Below are positions 36,601 through 49,040 of a stretch of 64,000 bases of DNA, one piece after another. The DNA is from Scortum barcoo (Eukaryota; Chordata; Actinopteri; Centrarchiformes; Terapontidae). The stretch lies in NCBI GenBank assembly GCA_023238725.1, contig CM041541.1:12606544-12670543 (forward strand). Reading direction: 5' to 3'. The translations under genes were made by a program, and so were the position numbers. Position 1 is the stretch's first letter. Each line of letters starts with the position of its first letter. Below the pieces are notes generated by a model, which worked only from the letters and a program-made list of their open reading frames with translations, was not told where the DNA came from and made no database searches.

Positions 36601-39600
36601 AGAAGAAAAAAGAAAGGAAGCACAAAGCATGTGAAATAAGGAAAAGCAAAAAAGAAAGTTAAAAATTAAAACCGTAATAACAGGAAAACAGAGGTGGTAA
36701 AAAGGATTTAAAGAAAAGGTAGGAATTAAAAAAGAAAGAAGGAAGTAAGGAAGGAAACTGAGGAGGAAAGTAAATGTATCTCAGTTTTGGGAAAAAACCA
36801 TGTCTCCTACTGTTGCAAGATGTTTGCACAAACACTGGTGCATCATTTGCCAAACCACATTTATATTTTTATGTATTTATTTATATAACAAATCATATTT
36901 TAAGTCCAGTTATGACTTTTTTTAAAGGACTACAGGGTTGAATCCTATGACACAGAGCCCTAAGCCCCTCACACACACACACACACACACAGAGGAGGAA
37001 ATGAGGACGGGGAAGGGGAAAGTTCGGGTCGCTGTGCTGACATTTGCTTCTGGCTGCATACTTACAAGGTTTTTATAAGGCGCCACGCCCTGACAGCACG
37101 GAGGCAAGCACACACAAACGCTTGAAACACACCAAGTTACAGTGTCTGAAATCTGGACGGCTTCATAAAAGTGAAAGGATGTGATGAAAAGTGTGTGAAA
37201 AGTGTGTGTGTGGGACTGACCTGTGCGTGGACCAAGGCGTCGTTGAAAAGGATGAACCAGTTGACGGAGAACCTCCCGGCGTTCTGCAGCGTCAGAGCTT
37301 TGTTGCTGCTCTCGCAGATGAGCCGGCGGTGAGGCTTTCGCAGAGAGTCCTGAAGATGCACAATGACACCATTCAGCTTTTTTGTGACATCATGTGACAC
37401 CTCGAGGACGCGCTCGGTGGAGACGGAGAGAAACGCACACTCAGCGAGTTTACCGTCATTTTGCCGGGGAAGCTCTTCCAGAAGTGAAACGTGTAGTCGG
37501 CGTCCTTCCTTTTCCTCTTCAGCTGGAGGGTCAAAGCCTCAAACTTGGAGCAGCTGTCCTGCAGCTTCTGGTAGTCACTGGAGCACTGAAAACACACAAA
37601 CACACAAAAATTGACCGTGAAATATGTGAAATGTGATTTTCTAAACAGAGTTAAAAATATTGATCGAGTTAGGAGGATATAAGCTCCAAATTGAAAGAGT
37701 TTTATGGCTTTTTAACAAATCTTAATAAGCTTTAAATTTTCCATCGCTTAATATTTCTTTTCAATATGAATAAAAATCTGACTGGATAAAACACACAAGA
37801 TAAAACCCACTAAAAAAGAAAATATTTTGCTCTTTGTGATAATATAAAAAGTTTTCAGTGACCAGCAAAATAAATTTATCTATCAGGGGTGAAAAATAAT
37901 AAATAAAATCATTCCAACAGATTGTGTTTGCTTCACCCACCACTTCGAAGCAGGTGGCCAGTTTGAGCAGCAGCCGGCCGTACTCGTGGAGGTGGCGAGT
38001 CGGGAGGTAGAAGAGCGCCACCAGGAGGTCGGCCATGGCGGGGTTCTCCTCGCTGCACTCCGACAGACGCTGAAGCAGCTCGGGACTCTTCCCGAAGAAA
38101 TCTCTTCAAAGACAAAGATCACAAGTTATTTTAAATACACTCTTCATCTGTTGCTTTTTCTCACATTTTGAATAATATTCTCTTATTTACCACTAATGTA
38201 AGTTTAAGATTGTGTAACAACACCTCTTTAAAGCTCGATTTTTAAGACTGATGCATGAAATAGTGTGTTGTGTGTGCTCACAGTGAGGGTTTGGTCAGGC
38301 TCTGGAAACCTCCCATCACCTGGAAGTTGCCCACAGCGGTGCAGTACCTTGAAATTAATGAAGAGATAGGTGTGTAAAGTTCAATCTGCTGTTTTGAGAC
38401 CAAAAAATAATTCATATAATCATCAAATAGCTCATGATGGTGAAGGAAAGTACTCGAGGTAACAGTCAAGGAAGATGCCGGCGTGGTCGAGGACGAGCAG
38501 GCTCTTTACGTCGCGGCCGCGGCGCAGGTTGGCGGTGAGGCTAGCGGCGTGCTGCCCAGTCAGATGACACAGGAGGCTGAATCGGCCCGCCAGAGTCTGC
38601 AGGAGGCCGAGGACCACCTGACCGAGGGCCGAACTCAGAGACTCTGGAGGAGGACGGCACACAAACAGACACAAGAGACAAAAAAATGCATTTAAAATCC
38701 TGGATCCTGGATCCTGATGTTAAACAGCCTCGTTTGTCCCTGTGCGTCACTCTTACCCAGCTCCAGCAGGGGGCGTATTATCTGCGTCTTGATGTTGCAC
38801 AGCTTGCAGTAGAACTTCCTCTCGGCCGAGGCGAGCTCGTGGAGGCTGGCGATGAAGCCCATCACGTTCCTGTCGGAGAGCGCCACGCAGCGCTGGCCGC
38901 CCGCGAACACGTTGCTCACATAACCCAGCTGGAATACAGAAAAACACACACATGCATTTATTTTATATTTATCTACAACAGATCCTTCACTATTAACTAT
39001 TCATTGGATTATAATCAACATATTCATCTGTTCAGCAAGTTAACGACTCATATGACTTTAAATATTTTCATCACAAAACACTGAATATCACACTTATAAT
39101 ATATCCAGACATTTTTATTTATTTTGAATCTCTTGAGCTGATCAGTACTTTTTCTTCCTGATTTAAATCAACATCTTGTCAACAGTAAGGTGTTATTGAT
39201 AACATTTATAGTTTTCTAACAATAATACATTCACAGAAGTGCAGAATAAAAGTGGGTCTTTCCCTAAAATTAATATTATCATTGTGATTTAATCATTTTA
39301 AATATTTTGATGGGTCCAAGATGAATGTTTTGTTTATTTCTTTGCAAGATTTCTGACATTTGATTCACGTTTTTTACGTTATAACGCCGCTGGTATCACG
39401 TGTCTTGTACAGCTGCTATCATCACACATGTCGGGTCATGTGTTTACGTCTTTTACTTTAAAACCAGCGTCTGTGTCCTTACGTTCATGCAGAAGGGAAG
39501 CAGTACAGGCTGCTGGGTGTAGCCTCCCGTCCGTCGCTCCTCTTCCTCCCCGTCTTCCCACTGACCCACCTCCTTGGCCTCGCTCTCCTCCGCCTCCTCC

Positions 39601-42600
39601 TTCACTTGCTGCCCGCTGTAATAAATGATGGGCTGGATGCAGTCTCCGTCCGCCAGCAAGAGGGTGTGTCTCTCCCCGGCGCTCAGGTCCCAGACCCGGA
39701 TCCCCTCTGACAGCTGAGACATGGAAAAACACGAGTTACCGGGCGTCAGGTCTGTCTGTATCTGTGTGTTTCTTATAAGGGAGGGGGGATTTAATCACCT
39801 TTGCGAGGCGGGGGACAGTGCTGGGTGACTCCATGTGTCCGAGCTGACCACAGCTGTTACTCCCCCAGGAAAACACCTGAATGATGGATTATACAGCAAA
39901 TTAAAAAGGCAACTCTTCGTAAAAAAAAAAAAAAAAGAGAGAGACAGACGCTGTGATTGGAGCCGCTGACTGACCTGAGACTGAGCGGTCAGAGCGAGCG
40001 AGTGATGAGCGCCGGCCGCCACCCGCACAACCTCCTTATTGTTCAGACTCTTGATGCACAGCGGCTGCAACCTGCAAACAGAAACGTCACACCACCGTCA
40101 GAAACTTCTTCAGAAGCATTTATGTATAAACTACAGATGTTTTTGACTCCATTTATTTATTTTATAAGTACAAATCTGACACTAGTGCGATAGAAAAATC
40201 TCCACATTACTCTTATTTTTTAAAAGCTGTGTACAACCAACCTGTACGAACGTGATGTGGAAACACCATTTCTGTTATTATCTTATCTCTGTTTAGTTAT
40301 AGATTTTATTTTAGTAGATTTCCTCTTAAATATTTTTGAGTATTGAAGATTGAAGAATTTCATTGCCATTGTGCACATGACAATAAAATTCTTGAAATCT
40401 TATCTAGTTTGATAGTTATAATTGACAAAAAACAAAAAAAAATATTCCTTCACTGTCCCACATTTTTTTTACCAACACTGAAACTGAAACCTGTAGACCT
40501 CAGTGTTTTACTGGTGGGATTTTCCAGCATACAATATCACCTATTTTTTTACATTTACTTGCTCTGATTAACATTACACTCGCTCATTGTTGATGAAGAA
40601 TCTTTTTCCTGTTAAAAGTTGAGTTTTTGATGCAGAAACATCAGTGAAGTTTCATGATGAATATAAGACGGTCTTGGTGCAACAACAGCCCCTACAGAGA
40701 GCGACGAAACTGGTCTCAAAGTGCTCTGTGTATCTTTAAAAATCAAATATTCATGATTCATACTTGATCATAGTTATCAGATTAATCGTTTACAGTCCAA
40801 AAATACAAACATCAAACTTTTATGCTTTAAATTTACGTTAAAAATCCTTTAATTTTTGTGCTTGTACATGTAAATAATGTCCAAAGACAGCTTGTAATTT
40901 AGTAATTTGCTCTCTCCTTCCCTCAGTGTCTCGTCACTGTGTTGTTTTTGTCGTTTGGAGACGTCCTCCCACCTGGCCAGAGTGTCTCCGTGTCCCAGCT
41001 GTCCGTGATCGCAGTGGCCCCAACTCCACACCTCCGTCTGCAGGGTGGGAAACACCTCCTGGGCCTCGGGCACCGCCCCGCCCAGCGGCGTGAGGGCGAC
41101 CGCTCGCATCCTCGGACGGCCGGCTTTCCTCAGCAGCCGCGGGGAAACTGTGTGGGAAGACAGAAGAACTGTTTCCTCCTCTGCAAAATGTTTAACACCG
41201 TGTAAGAAATCGCACTGAAGATGTGTACGGGAAGATATTTCTGCTTAACCTCACACTGACAAACTGTGTGTGTGTTTAAATTCACGATCCTGTTTGTATT
41301 CTAGCATCCATGTTCATCCTATAGCAAACTAGAGTGCCTGTTACCTGTGTGACCTGAAAAGGATAAAAGAAAGAAGGTATGTTTAAATATCTGTGTGTTT
41401 TTATGTTACAGAATACCCCTGAAGGGGGTCTAAGAATTTAGATAAAGCTGATGATGAAACGATCTTACTAGTGATTTGAAAGTGGTTTGGATCTCAAAAG
41501 CAACAAAGCGCAGATTAAGAAGGTCTGCAAAGGACAACATTATTCTACAAAGTTAGAAGGCGAACTATCCTTTATTGTTTTGTTCAGGCAGATAAATTAA
41601 TGATTGCATTATGTTATGTTATTTTTATGTTAATAAAATATATTCTAAAGTTAAAATAATGAAACTTCGTGTTTCTTCAGGCTTCAGTCATTATCAGGAT
41701 ACTCAAACTAGCAGCATGATCAAGTCACATATCATGATAAATATTTAAATTGATGATTTCATGTGATAATATTTTTTACCATATTGTCATATCGTGGATA
41801 ACAGTGTAAAAGTGTGTTGTTTTCTTCAAAATACTTGAATAATCTTTATTTTTGATAGTGTGCAGCTGTTATCCCATTAGATTAATGACTTTTGTGTTTA
41901 TTTTCATCTCAAATTGCATGTATTCTTTATACTCTAAATGTTAAATATAAGCATATTCCACCATTCTTAAAGTCTTAAACGCTGTACAGCTCTTTTACTT
42001 AAAAAAAAAATATATATATATATATATTCCACATTTTTATATGTTTTTCTTGTTTCTGGTATATTCATGATTCTTGACTTCTATGCGATATTGACGGAAA
42101 GTTTCACAGCCTGGATGAAACTTGGGTGCAAAGTTCAGCAGGATAAAAATCAATGAGTGTTATCAGACCAAAAACAGAGACAGCAGCGATCAGCTCACAT
42201 CGGCCGGGTCAAACATGCCGTCATCCAGCAGACAAACAATGAGAACAAGCCTGCAGGCAGAACAAACACTGATAATGGGGAGGAAACAGCACACCTGTTT
42301 TTTTGTGCCTTTATATCATTTTGTTAATGTTATTGTAAGTGAAGACCATCGACACACAAACCTCAATGCAAATACACAAATAATCCTCTAAAATCAGAGC
42401 AAAATGTTGTTTTAGGATGGTCTTGATTTTTGAAAAGCTCAAACAAGCAAATACTAATAATAGGATTTAAATAATTAATTGATATTAATTGCTAATTGTT
42501 TCAGCTCTATTTTAAAAACCTTGAAACTTTGAAAGCACAGAGCCTCAGTGTGAGATTTGTGTAAATCAGGTTAAGATCTTAATAAGTCACAGAAGCAAAA

Positions 42601-45600
42601 ACAAAACAAGACAAAAAAAAAAAAAAAGAAAGAAAAAAGTGCATTTTTGCAAAAAAAAAAAAAAGCAAAAAGTAAAAAGTCTGCTTTGTAAGACCCACTG
42701 ACATCTTGATAGTGAACTCCAAAAACTCTCACTTTAGTAAGACATTTACTCTGCTAATGTTATTTTTGTGCATTTGCGTAAAAATGGGTCAACTTCTCTA
42801 CGATTAGAAACGAAAAGAAATGATGGACACAGCACCTAACTTCCTCCTTCAAGTGGAAATATGCCGACTGACATCTTTAAAAAGAGAAAGGAGAGTCAAA
42901 GGTTGGAAAAAGCCACTCCGTGTGAGAAAAAACAAACAAAATAAATAAAAAATCTTATCTTATCTAATCTTATCTGCAAATAATCACTTATCCAGACTGT
43001 AATTTGATTATTTTGGTCACATGCTGAACTTCAAATTTCTTCATCAAATCTGATTTTTCGGCCTTCAAACTCGACAGTCATACCATCCATAAAAGGACAG
43101 ACTAAAGACAGATGATGAAATTTACAGCTAATAATTTCAGGCCGGCTGTGAGGAAAGACAGATGTGATGAAATGCAGGAGAGAGAAAAGTCCAGCTAACT
43201 TTCCATTTTCTACACCCGCTAAGCTGAGACGCATAAACCCCCTCTCTCCGTCCTAAAACTTCTTTCTGCTCCGTTAAATCTGCTGAGTCCTGTTTCCATA
43301 ATCACTTAAAACCTCTGTCAAGTTGGAGGCTAAATTTCAATCTGCATTCTTTGTGCATTCCTCAGTGTTTTTAATCACAAAGGCGACTATTCAGTTTAAA
43401 CCCTGTTCCACCATCAGACCACCTTTTGCATTAATGAACAGAGAAGGCCTTCATGTTGTGGATTTTGAGGAAGCACGTACTGTTTGAAACTTCCTGTCCG
43501 ACTAGATGGAGGTGACGTACACAGAAAGTGAAAACACACCACACGTGACACGAGGACGAGCCTTTGCCGTGCTGGATGAGGAAGCCGAACACACACAGAC
43601 TGACATCGACCTGCGCATGGCGTACTTACGCAGCAGGGCATAGGAGGATGATAAGAGGTGAACAGCGTATCTACCCTGTGAGAGGAGTCCCGGCAGCGAG
43701 AGGCGGCGCCGCAGACCCTCGGCCTCCTCCTCGCGGATGTCGCCCGTGCTGGAGCTCTTCTTGGCTTGAACCGAGTCCTCCTGGCGGACGCGCTCCGTCG
43801 TGTTGTCGCCCGTGAGCCCCGCCGGCCCGCCCGGCCTCGCCGCGCCCGAGGGCAGGTAGAAGTTCATCATCTTTTTCAGGGACAAGGCCTCGTAGGTGGA
43901 GGCGACACGTTCGCCCACCGCCGAGGCGCAGGAGGCCACCAGGCTGTTGAGCGTGGAGCTGGGAGCGGAGGAGGCGAGTCCTCCTGCCGACGGCTGGAGG
44001 AGAAACAAAGAAATGTTAAAACATCAGGCAGGAAGTCTGAGTACGACTACATCACAGCCTCTACAGGTTCCTTCATCCTCTTAATCAAACATCAGTGAAA
44101 AGCGTCATCCACTTCTACCTCTGTGAGCACAAAAACAATGTCTGAAACCTGAGTATGATCTGAAATACAAACACGTTCTTCTATGAAATCATTTACAAAA
44201 GAAGCCTAAATGTTGAATCCACAAACAAAAGCAGCTGCAAGAGGAGGAGAAGAGACAACAACTACCTGATCAATGAGTGAATTAATTCATTCTTTAAGAT
44301 GTCTACAGACACATTTCAGCTTTGACAGCAGCCCAGTTACAACCTTTTTCTATTTTTTGGTTTTCCAGGTCACCAAAAACTCAGAAAAACCTTGTAAAAT
44401 GTTCAGATTTTCTTTTTTTTTTTTGTTGACAAGATAACTGATTATTTATGAAGTTCATCTGCGAACATACCAAAGGATTTGTTGCCCGCTTTAGTTCGAT
44501 TTTCTCCCTCCTTATTTATATGACCTTATTTTAATGGAAGACAGCTCTGTGAGTCTTTCTGGCAGATCGACAGTATTTTATGATTCAGTCCGACTCACCA
44601 GCAGAGTGTGAAGTCCTCCTGCGGTCGCCTTCGCCGTCTGCTCGGCCTGCGTGCTGTCCGACAGTTTCTTCAGATAGTCTTTGACGGCCTGCTCATCCGG
44701 ATACGGTGAACTCTTGACCCCCGACACGATGCCGCCTTTGGACGGAGCCGAGGCGTCGCTGTCTGAGGCCGGCAGCGTCCCGTTGGTCAGGGCTGATTCC
44801 TCCCCTTTCTCAGAGTCCTGAAGGTGCGCGGGGGCAGAGGAGGCAGCTTGAACAGGCGAGTATGAGGTGGAGGTGTGGGAGGGGAGGACCGGCTCTGACG
44901 GGGAGGTTTTGAGAACGGGCGTCGGGGCGGGCGCCTCCAGCATGCCTTCGTCCTCGGTCAGCTCCACCCCGAGGGGGCAGTAGTGACCATCCGAGATGAT
45001 GACGTGGTCCTCTTTGTCCGTCATGGTGTACAGCAGCTGGTTACACTGCCTGCATTTGTCCACGGGGGGCCGGTGGACGTCCTGGGGGCCCAGGCAGCGC
45101 ACCAGAGCCAGGCTGTGCGAAGCCCCGCAGGCCACCTGCAACACGTACCTGCCCGCCAAGTGCTCCACCTTCTGCGGCTTCCAGACGGGGAAGACGGACG
45201 CGTTGAGACCCAGCTGGCAGCCGCTGCCCCACGCCCACACCTCCCTCTGGGCCGACAGCGCCAGGGTGTGCTGCTCCCCGCAGGCCAGCTCCAGCACCGG
45301 CACCGTCTGCGGGGGGCTGCAGTCCGAGTCCAGCAGGGCCACAGGGGTCGGGTTGGGGACGGTGCTGAGGCCCGACAGGCCGCACTGACCCGAGCCGTTC
45401 TCCCCCCACATGTGGACGCCGCCGTCCTCCGTCACGGCCCCGCTGTGGAAGCTCCCGGCTGCGACGGCGACCACCCGCTGCCCGCTGAGCGCGCTCTCCA
45501 GGGCGGGTTTCTCCGGCTCCGGCACCTGACTCTGTTTCCATGGCAACTCCCCAAAACTGTACACCTGCCCCCCTGAAGCAGAGCAGCAACAGATAATGAT

Positions 45601-47596
45601 AATCAAACAGTTTAACAAGGCAAAATGTTTGTTTTCTCTGCTGTGGGAAAGTTTAAACTGTGAGGGAACTATTTCAGCCATTTTCTTTAAGCTTCCTTTG
45701 ATTGATCGATTTATTATTAAATATATGATTCATAAAGAGGCTTGAAGATGATCATATATTTTAGTTTAATGAACATCCAATCAACTATATATTGATTATG
45801 CTGTTTACTCAGCATTCTACAATAATAAAGTCTGTCATCTCTGTACTGTTCTTATCATAAAAAGCATGCAAATAATGCAAATAATATAGTTAAAAACAAT
45901 AATAATATATGTCACCTTCCACCAGCAGGACACCGTGCCGTTTGCCGAGGGCGACCTGAAGCACCGGCCGGGGGAGGAGCTGCCTTTCTGGGGTGACGCT
46001 GTAGAAGTAGCCCCTCCAGGTGTGCAGGAGGCCTCGCTCTCCACCACTATCGTCCCCAGAGCTGATCGATCAGAAACACGGCGATTAACAAAAGGTTAAT
46101 CACATGTTCGACGGCCTCTCGATATCTTCTGACTTCTCTGCTCTGCTGATTCCTGCTTAAGATGTAAATCTATAAAAACAGCTCAATAATTTAGAGCTCG
46201 ACTTGTAAAACAGGCTCAGTAACTTTGTAAAAGCTCAACTGCAGGTTGTATGATCGTTTAATTAACTATCAGGTGACTAAATGATTGAGGATTTGTGTGT
46301 TTTGTCTTCTGTAAACTGGTTCTACATTTAAAAAAGGCAGAGATGGATCCCCGAGGCTGCAAACACAAATAAGGAGAAGCTGAACAAACATCCCGAGAAC
46401 ATGATGATCTCCGAACAACAAACGTGGCAGAGTATTGAGAGTAAACGCTCAGAACAGGAATAATCCAAAAATGAGAAAACATACAGTAAAAATAACTTTT
46501 AAAGTGTGTTTTTCAGATCCACACTCATATTTAGAAAGATCAGTGGCACTTTTTTAGGACAATATAACCAATAAATGTGACAGAAACATGATAATACTGC
46601 ACAGAAACTCAATTTGGTTGCAATGAAGTGAACACAAGTGGAGATATTAATGTTTAAAAATATTCTTTGTTCGGGTTATTCAGCAACTATTTACAGAAAC
46701 ACGTGTTGCAAACAATCCTGAGGGTTTATTGAGTGTTCAGCACAGATTTAAACTGAATCCAGTGAAAAATAAGCAACTTAAAACTTTAAATAATAGTATT
46801 ATGTATTTATAATCCAACATGTACTGTATTTACTGTCATGTCCTCCTACATCAGGTATATAAAGCTACCAGCATCCTTTTCATTATTGTCTTTGTGTCTA
46901 CATAATACTGTTTTTATTGTTTTTATATATATTTACACTATATATTTTCATAATTTGACTAATTGCCTAATTGGTTGGTGCAAATAAATATAAATATAGT
47001 AAGAATAAAAATCTAAGAGAAAGTGAAAGCAAGTACTACAATTAAATATAATAAAGACAATTTTGTAAGTGTTAAAAAATATTAAATGAATATAAAGACA
47101 ACATGTGCAATGATATATATTGTTATTTTCTCTATAATTATACTTATACATGGTAGTTGATGATTATGATGATTATTTACCTTGATTTAAACTTCAATTC
47201 CTTGTAAGTGTTCACACAAATCAATAAAAATGATCCTGAGTGAGTTTAAAAAGTAGAAATGAAGGATGTTGCAGGGTAAAAGTTTTCACATTAAGAAAGT
47301 CTTTGACGTGAAGTGTGTGGATTAATCGATGTGATTACAAGATGATCAGATGAGGAGGAAGAGTCAGATTAAACAAACAGAGCTGTCTCCCTCCTCTCCT
47401 ATCCCTCCTCCTGAACAGTAGATGTTTTGTGGGTGAAAGCAGAAGTGATCTCCATCCTCAGGCCATGTCACATGTTGATCACATCCACCCAGAAAGACCT
47501 GCAGCTGACCACAATTATCCCTTTTCTCTCCTTTTTTTCATGCACCCCTCTTTTTTTCTCTTCTGCATGCACCTACCTCTTCCTCTGGGTGTCCAT
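27617..47596 (-). CDS. als2: ALS2 (alsin), Rab5/Rac1 guanine nucleotide exchange factor
   Basis: Endosomal GEF scaffold; human loss causes juvenile motor neuron disease. Thirty-three coding exons: 47577-47596, 45916-46061, 44599-45572, 43675-43993, 40973-41147, 39975-40071, 39799-39876, 39483-39713, 38757-38928, 38454-38643, 38282-38347, 37941-38103, 37454-37585, 37221-37349, 34103-34173, 33823-33889, 33503-33708, 33355-33420, 33169-33267, 32515-32679, 32032-32143, 31743-31820, 31083-31216, 30843-31007, 30645-30762, 30082-30242, 29871-29987, 29613-29775 (start uncertain), 29451-29508, 28883-28944, 28602-28752, 27924-28020, 27617-27655. About 1,680 codons; human is 1657 aa. Order: RCC1-like repeats (residues 1-737), DH (738-964), PH (965-1079), MORN repeats (1079-1297), VPS9 (about 1484 to end). 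The start is a 20-nt exon (MDTQRK) whose phase fits SGDDSGGERGLLHTW. The frame is clean through 29871, then breaks at two places in VPS9 exons (see findings). Confidence 0.93.
28559..28578. repeat. (GT)n microsatellite
   Basis: About ten GT units directly downstream of the ALS2 exon 28602-28752, within 25 bases of its donor site. Confidence 0.9.
30610..30623. promoter_or_regulatory. Perfect palindromic X-box (GTTGCCATGGTAAC) in an ALS2 intron
   Basis: Exact inverted repeat GTTGCC-AT-GGTAAC, the RFX-family consensus, 22 bases inside an ALS2 intron just past the donor of exon 30645-30762. The motif is certain; its use is not. Confidence 0.4.
34315..34735. repeat. GGAAGTAAA-type purine minisatellite
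   Basis: Roughly 420 bases of degenerate tandem units around GGAAGTAAA / AGGAAGTAA with very strong strand asymmetry (purine on plus, pyrimidine on minus). The pyrimidine strand gives meaningless long ORFs rich in Leu, Ser and Phe. The related tract at 36535-36780 is less regular. Confidence 0.85.
35116..35607. mobile_element. Non-autonomous DNA transposon (MITE) with terminal inverted repeats
   Basis: The left end GGTAACACTTTCTATGA is mirrored by the right end, whose reverse complement begins GGTAACACTCTCTATGA. Similarity continues inward for about 45 bases (ACATCTACAGTGCATTATGA against ACATCTATAGTGCATTATGA). The 492-base element has no coding capacity. Sub-terminal units with the core GCATTATGA recur inside it. 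No clear target-site duplication is visible. The superfamily is undetermined. Confidence 0.75.
35840..35862 (+). repeat. Poly-A run
   Basis: About 23 consecutive A on the plus strand. It could be the tail of a retroposed sequence to its left, or of a minus-strand element read as poly-T. No parent transcript is recognisable. Confidence 0.7.
36000..36182 (-). other. Possible alternative terminal exon of ALS2 (60 codons plus stop)
   Basis: Minus-strand open frame with no ATG. It is preceded by a CCCCAG acceptor and in phase 0, the phase left by the upstream ALS2 exon 37221-37349. It would add LRFFAQNDDYEFLKFALN, then KKSGDAQPYSPTPSPS, and end DCMEG-stop. If used, it would truncate alsin after the DH domain. 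It could equally be part of a repeat or of an unrelated decayed exon. Confidence 0.3.
36970..36991. repeat. (CA)n microsatellite
   Basis: About eleven CA units in the large ALS2 intron. Confidence 0.9.
38763..38775 (+). promoter_or_regulatory. CTCF-like core inside an ALS2 exon
   Basis: CCAGCAGGGGGCG matches the CTCF core consensus exactly. It lies on the plus strand within coding exon 38757-38928, six bases from its splice donor. Confidence 0.35.
41148..43674. other. ALS2 intron, no gene seen
   Basis: 2.5-kb intron between RCC1-like exons. It contains a short (AT)n run near 42010-42028, A-rich runs at 42615-42665 and a TCTTATCT-type tail near 42950-42975. No further coding potential is seen. 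Confidence 0.7.
46062..47576. other. ALS2 first coding intron, no gene seen
   Basis: 1.5-kb AT-rich intron between the 20-nt start exon and the second coding exon. Nothing recognisable beyond low-complexity sequence. Confidence 0.7.
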
Positions 47597-47599
47597 CGG

Positions 47600-48160
47600 T
47601 GTGTTTTATGTCTCCATCAGGGTGTCACACCTGGAGAAACACCTGCAGCAAAAACACACCTCAGTATGTGCGAACAAAGATCGTATATGCAGACAAACTC
47701 TCACTGTGCTAGCTTGGCTGTGGATCGCACTGTTTATGACCTTTGCTTTCCCCAAAACCCACATCTAAAAATGAGCTCCCGCCACCTGCAGCCTCACTCA
47801 GGTGTTCCCGCGTGTTTGTACTGACTCACCTGTCCACCTGCTGGCTAATCCCGCTTGCTAACATCAGCTAATCAGCCTTGCTAACCGGCCCGAGCCGCTA
47901 CGCCAACTTCCAGGTGTCTCTTCCGGATTTTTTAAGGATAAAAACCTTCTTCTTCCGCGCCAGCTGGCTCCGCAGGACCCTCCCCGAGGTGCTCGCTCGG
48001 ACAGCCGGGGTTTACCGAGGGTCTGTCCGGTAGTTTATCCTCCGGTTTGTCGTCTCGTCTCCGGATGTTGACACCGAGAGGCGCCGCTAACACCGAAGAT
48101 CGTCTCCGAGAGAGACGCCTCACTCAGCGGCGACACCGAGAGACCGCAGCGTCTTAAAGA
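47600..48160 (-). promoter_or_regulatory. als2: ALS2 promoter / 5' UTR region
   Basis: Immediately upstream of the ALS2 start exon, about 47830-48160 is markedly GC- and CpG-rich for this window, as expected for a housekeeping promoter with non-coding first exon sequence. The transition to AT-rich repeat DNA is sharp at about 48165. The exact start site cannot be read. Confidence 0.5.
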
Positions 48161-48239
48161 GACAGTGCACCTTTTTTTTGTTTTGTTTTCACACCTGTTG
48201 GAGGATAAACTACATTCATGTTTGAGATTAAATGAGTAT

Positions 48240-49040
48240 TTCTGTTTTCAGTATCACCTGCAATAATACTGTTCATGTGCATTACTATTTTTAATTGATT
48301 TATCTTTCTATTTACTGTTATGTCTGTTTTATTCCAGCATTTACTTCTTATACACACTTATACACACTTTACATTTGTCACTCTATTGTTTCTTTTGTGC
48401 AATATTAATTTCAATATCATGTGCAATAATACCTTTTCTCAATATCATTGCTAATAATACTGTTTAATATAATGTGGAATGCTGTTTTTATTTTTCTATC
48501 TTATTTTATTATCCAGTTTATGTCTCGTTTATTTCACTAATTTATGTTAATCTTTATTGTTGTGTCTGTTTTATTCCAGCATTTTCTTCGTATACACATT
48601 ACATTTGTGTTTTGTGTTGCTTTTGCTTTTTGTGCAATATTACTTTCAATATCACGTGCAATAATACCTTTATAACATTTCTCTTCACACATCTCTTTCT
48701 CTGTTCAATATAATGTGCATTGTTTTATTTTATTATTTCTTATCAATTTATCTTACATCAGTAAATGTTCTTGTGTATATTGTTATTGTTATGTCTGTTT
48801 TATTCCATTATTCACTTTGCATTTTATTCTCTGTTGTTTTTTGTGCAATATTACTTTCATTCTCATGTGTAATAAAACCTTTTCTCAATATATTGTGCAA
48901 AAATATTGTTCAAATAATGTGCACTATATTCTATTTTTTATGTTTGCTTTGATTCAAATTAATTAAATTTCTCTTTTTGTGTCATTATTTCCAACACCAT
49001 GTGAAATAATAATATCCAAAATAATGTGCATTACTATTTT
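48240..49040. repeat. Tandem repeat, about 235-base unit, roughly three copies
   Basis: Shared blocks recur with a spacing of about 230-245 bases: GTCTGTTTTATTCCA at about 48322, 48566 and 48796; GTGCAATATTA at about 48398, 48636 and 48842; AATAATACCTTT or AATAAAACCTTT at about 48428, 48661 and 48873. The copies are diverged. This is AT-rich minisatellite-like DNA upstream of the ALS2 promoter. Confidence 0.7.

Larger units (their letters stand above)
34174..37220. other. ALS2 intron between DH and PH exons, repeat-rich
   Basis: About 3 kb. From right to left: a (CA)n tract at 36970-36991, a purine-rich AGAAG/GGAAG tract at about 36535-36780, an open frame with an in-phase acceptor at 36000-36182, a poly-A run at 35840-35862, an inverted-repeat transposon at 35116-35607, and a GGAAGTAAA minisatellite at about 34315-34735. 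Confidence 0.75.

Noticed and set aside
44983..45576. Plus-strand ORF of 197 codons
   Set aside because: Antisense shadow of the large ALS2 exon 44599-45572.
48474..48966. Phe/Cys/Ile-rich plus-strand ORFs resembling membrane proteins
   Set aside because: Chance frames within the AT-rich 235-base tandem repeat; the copies share DNA blocks, not a conserved frame.
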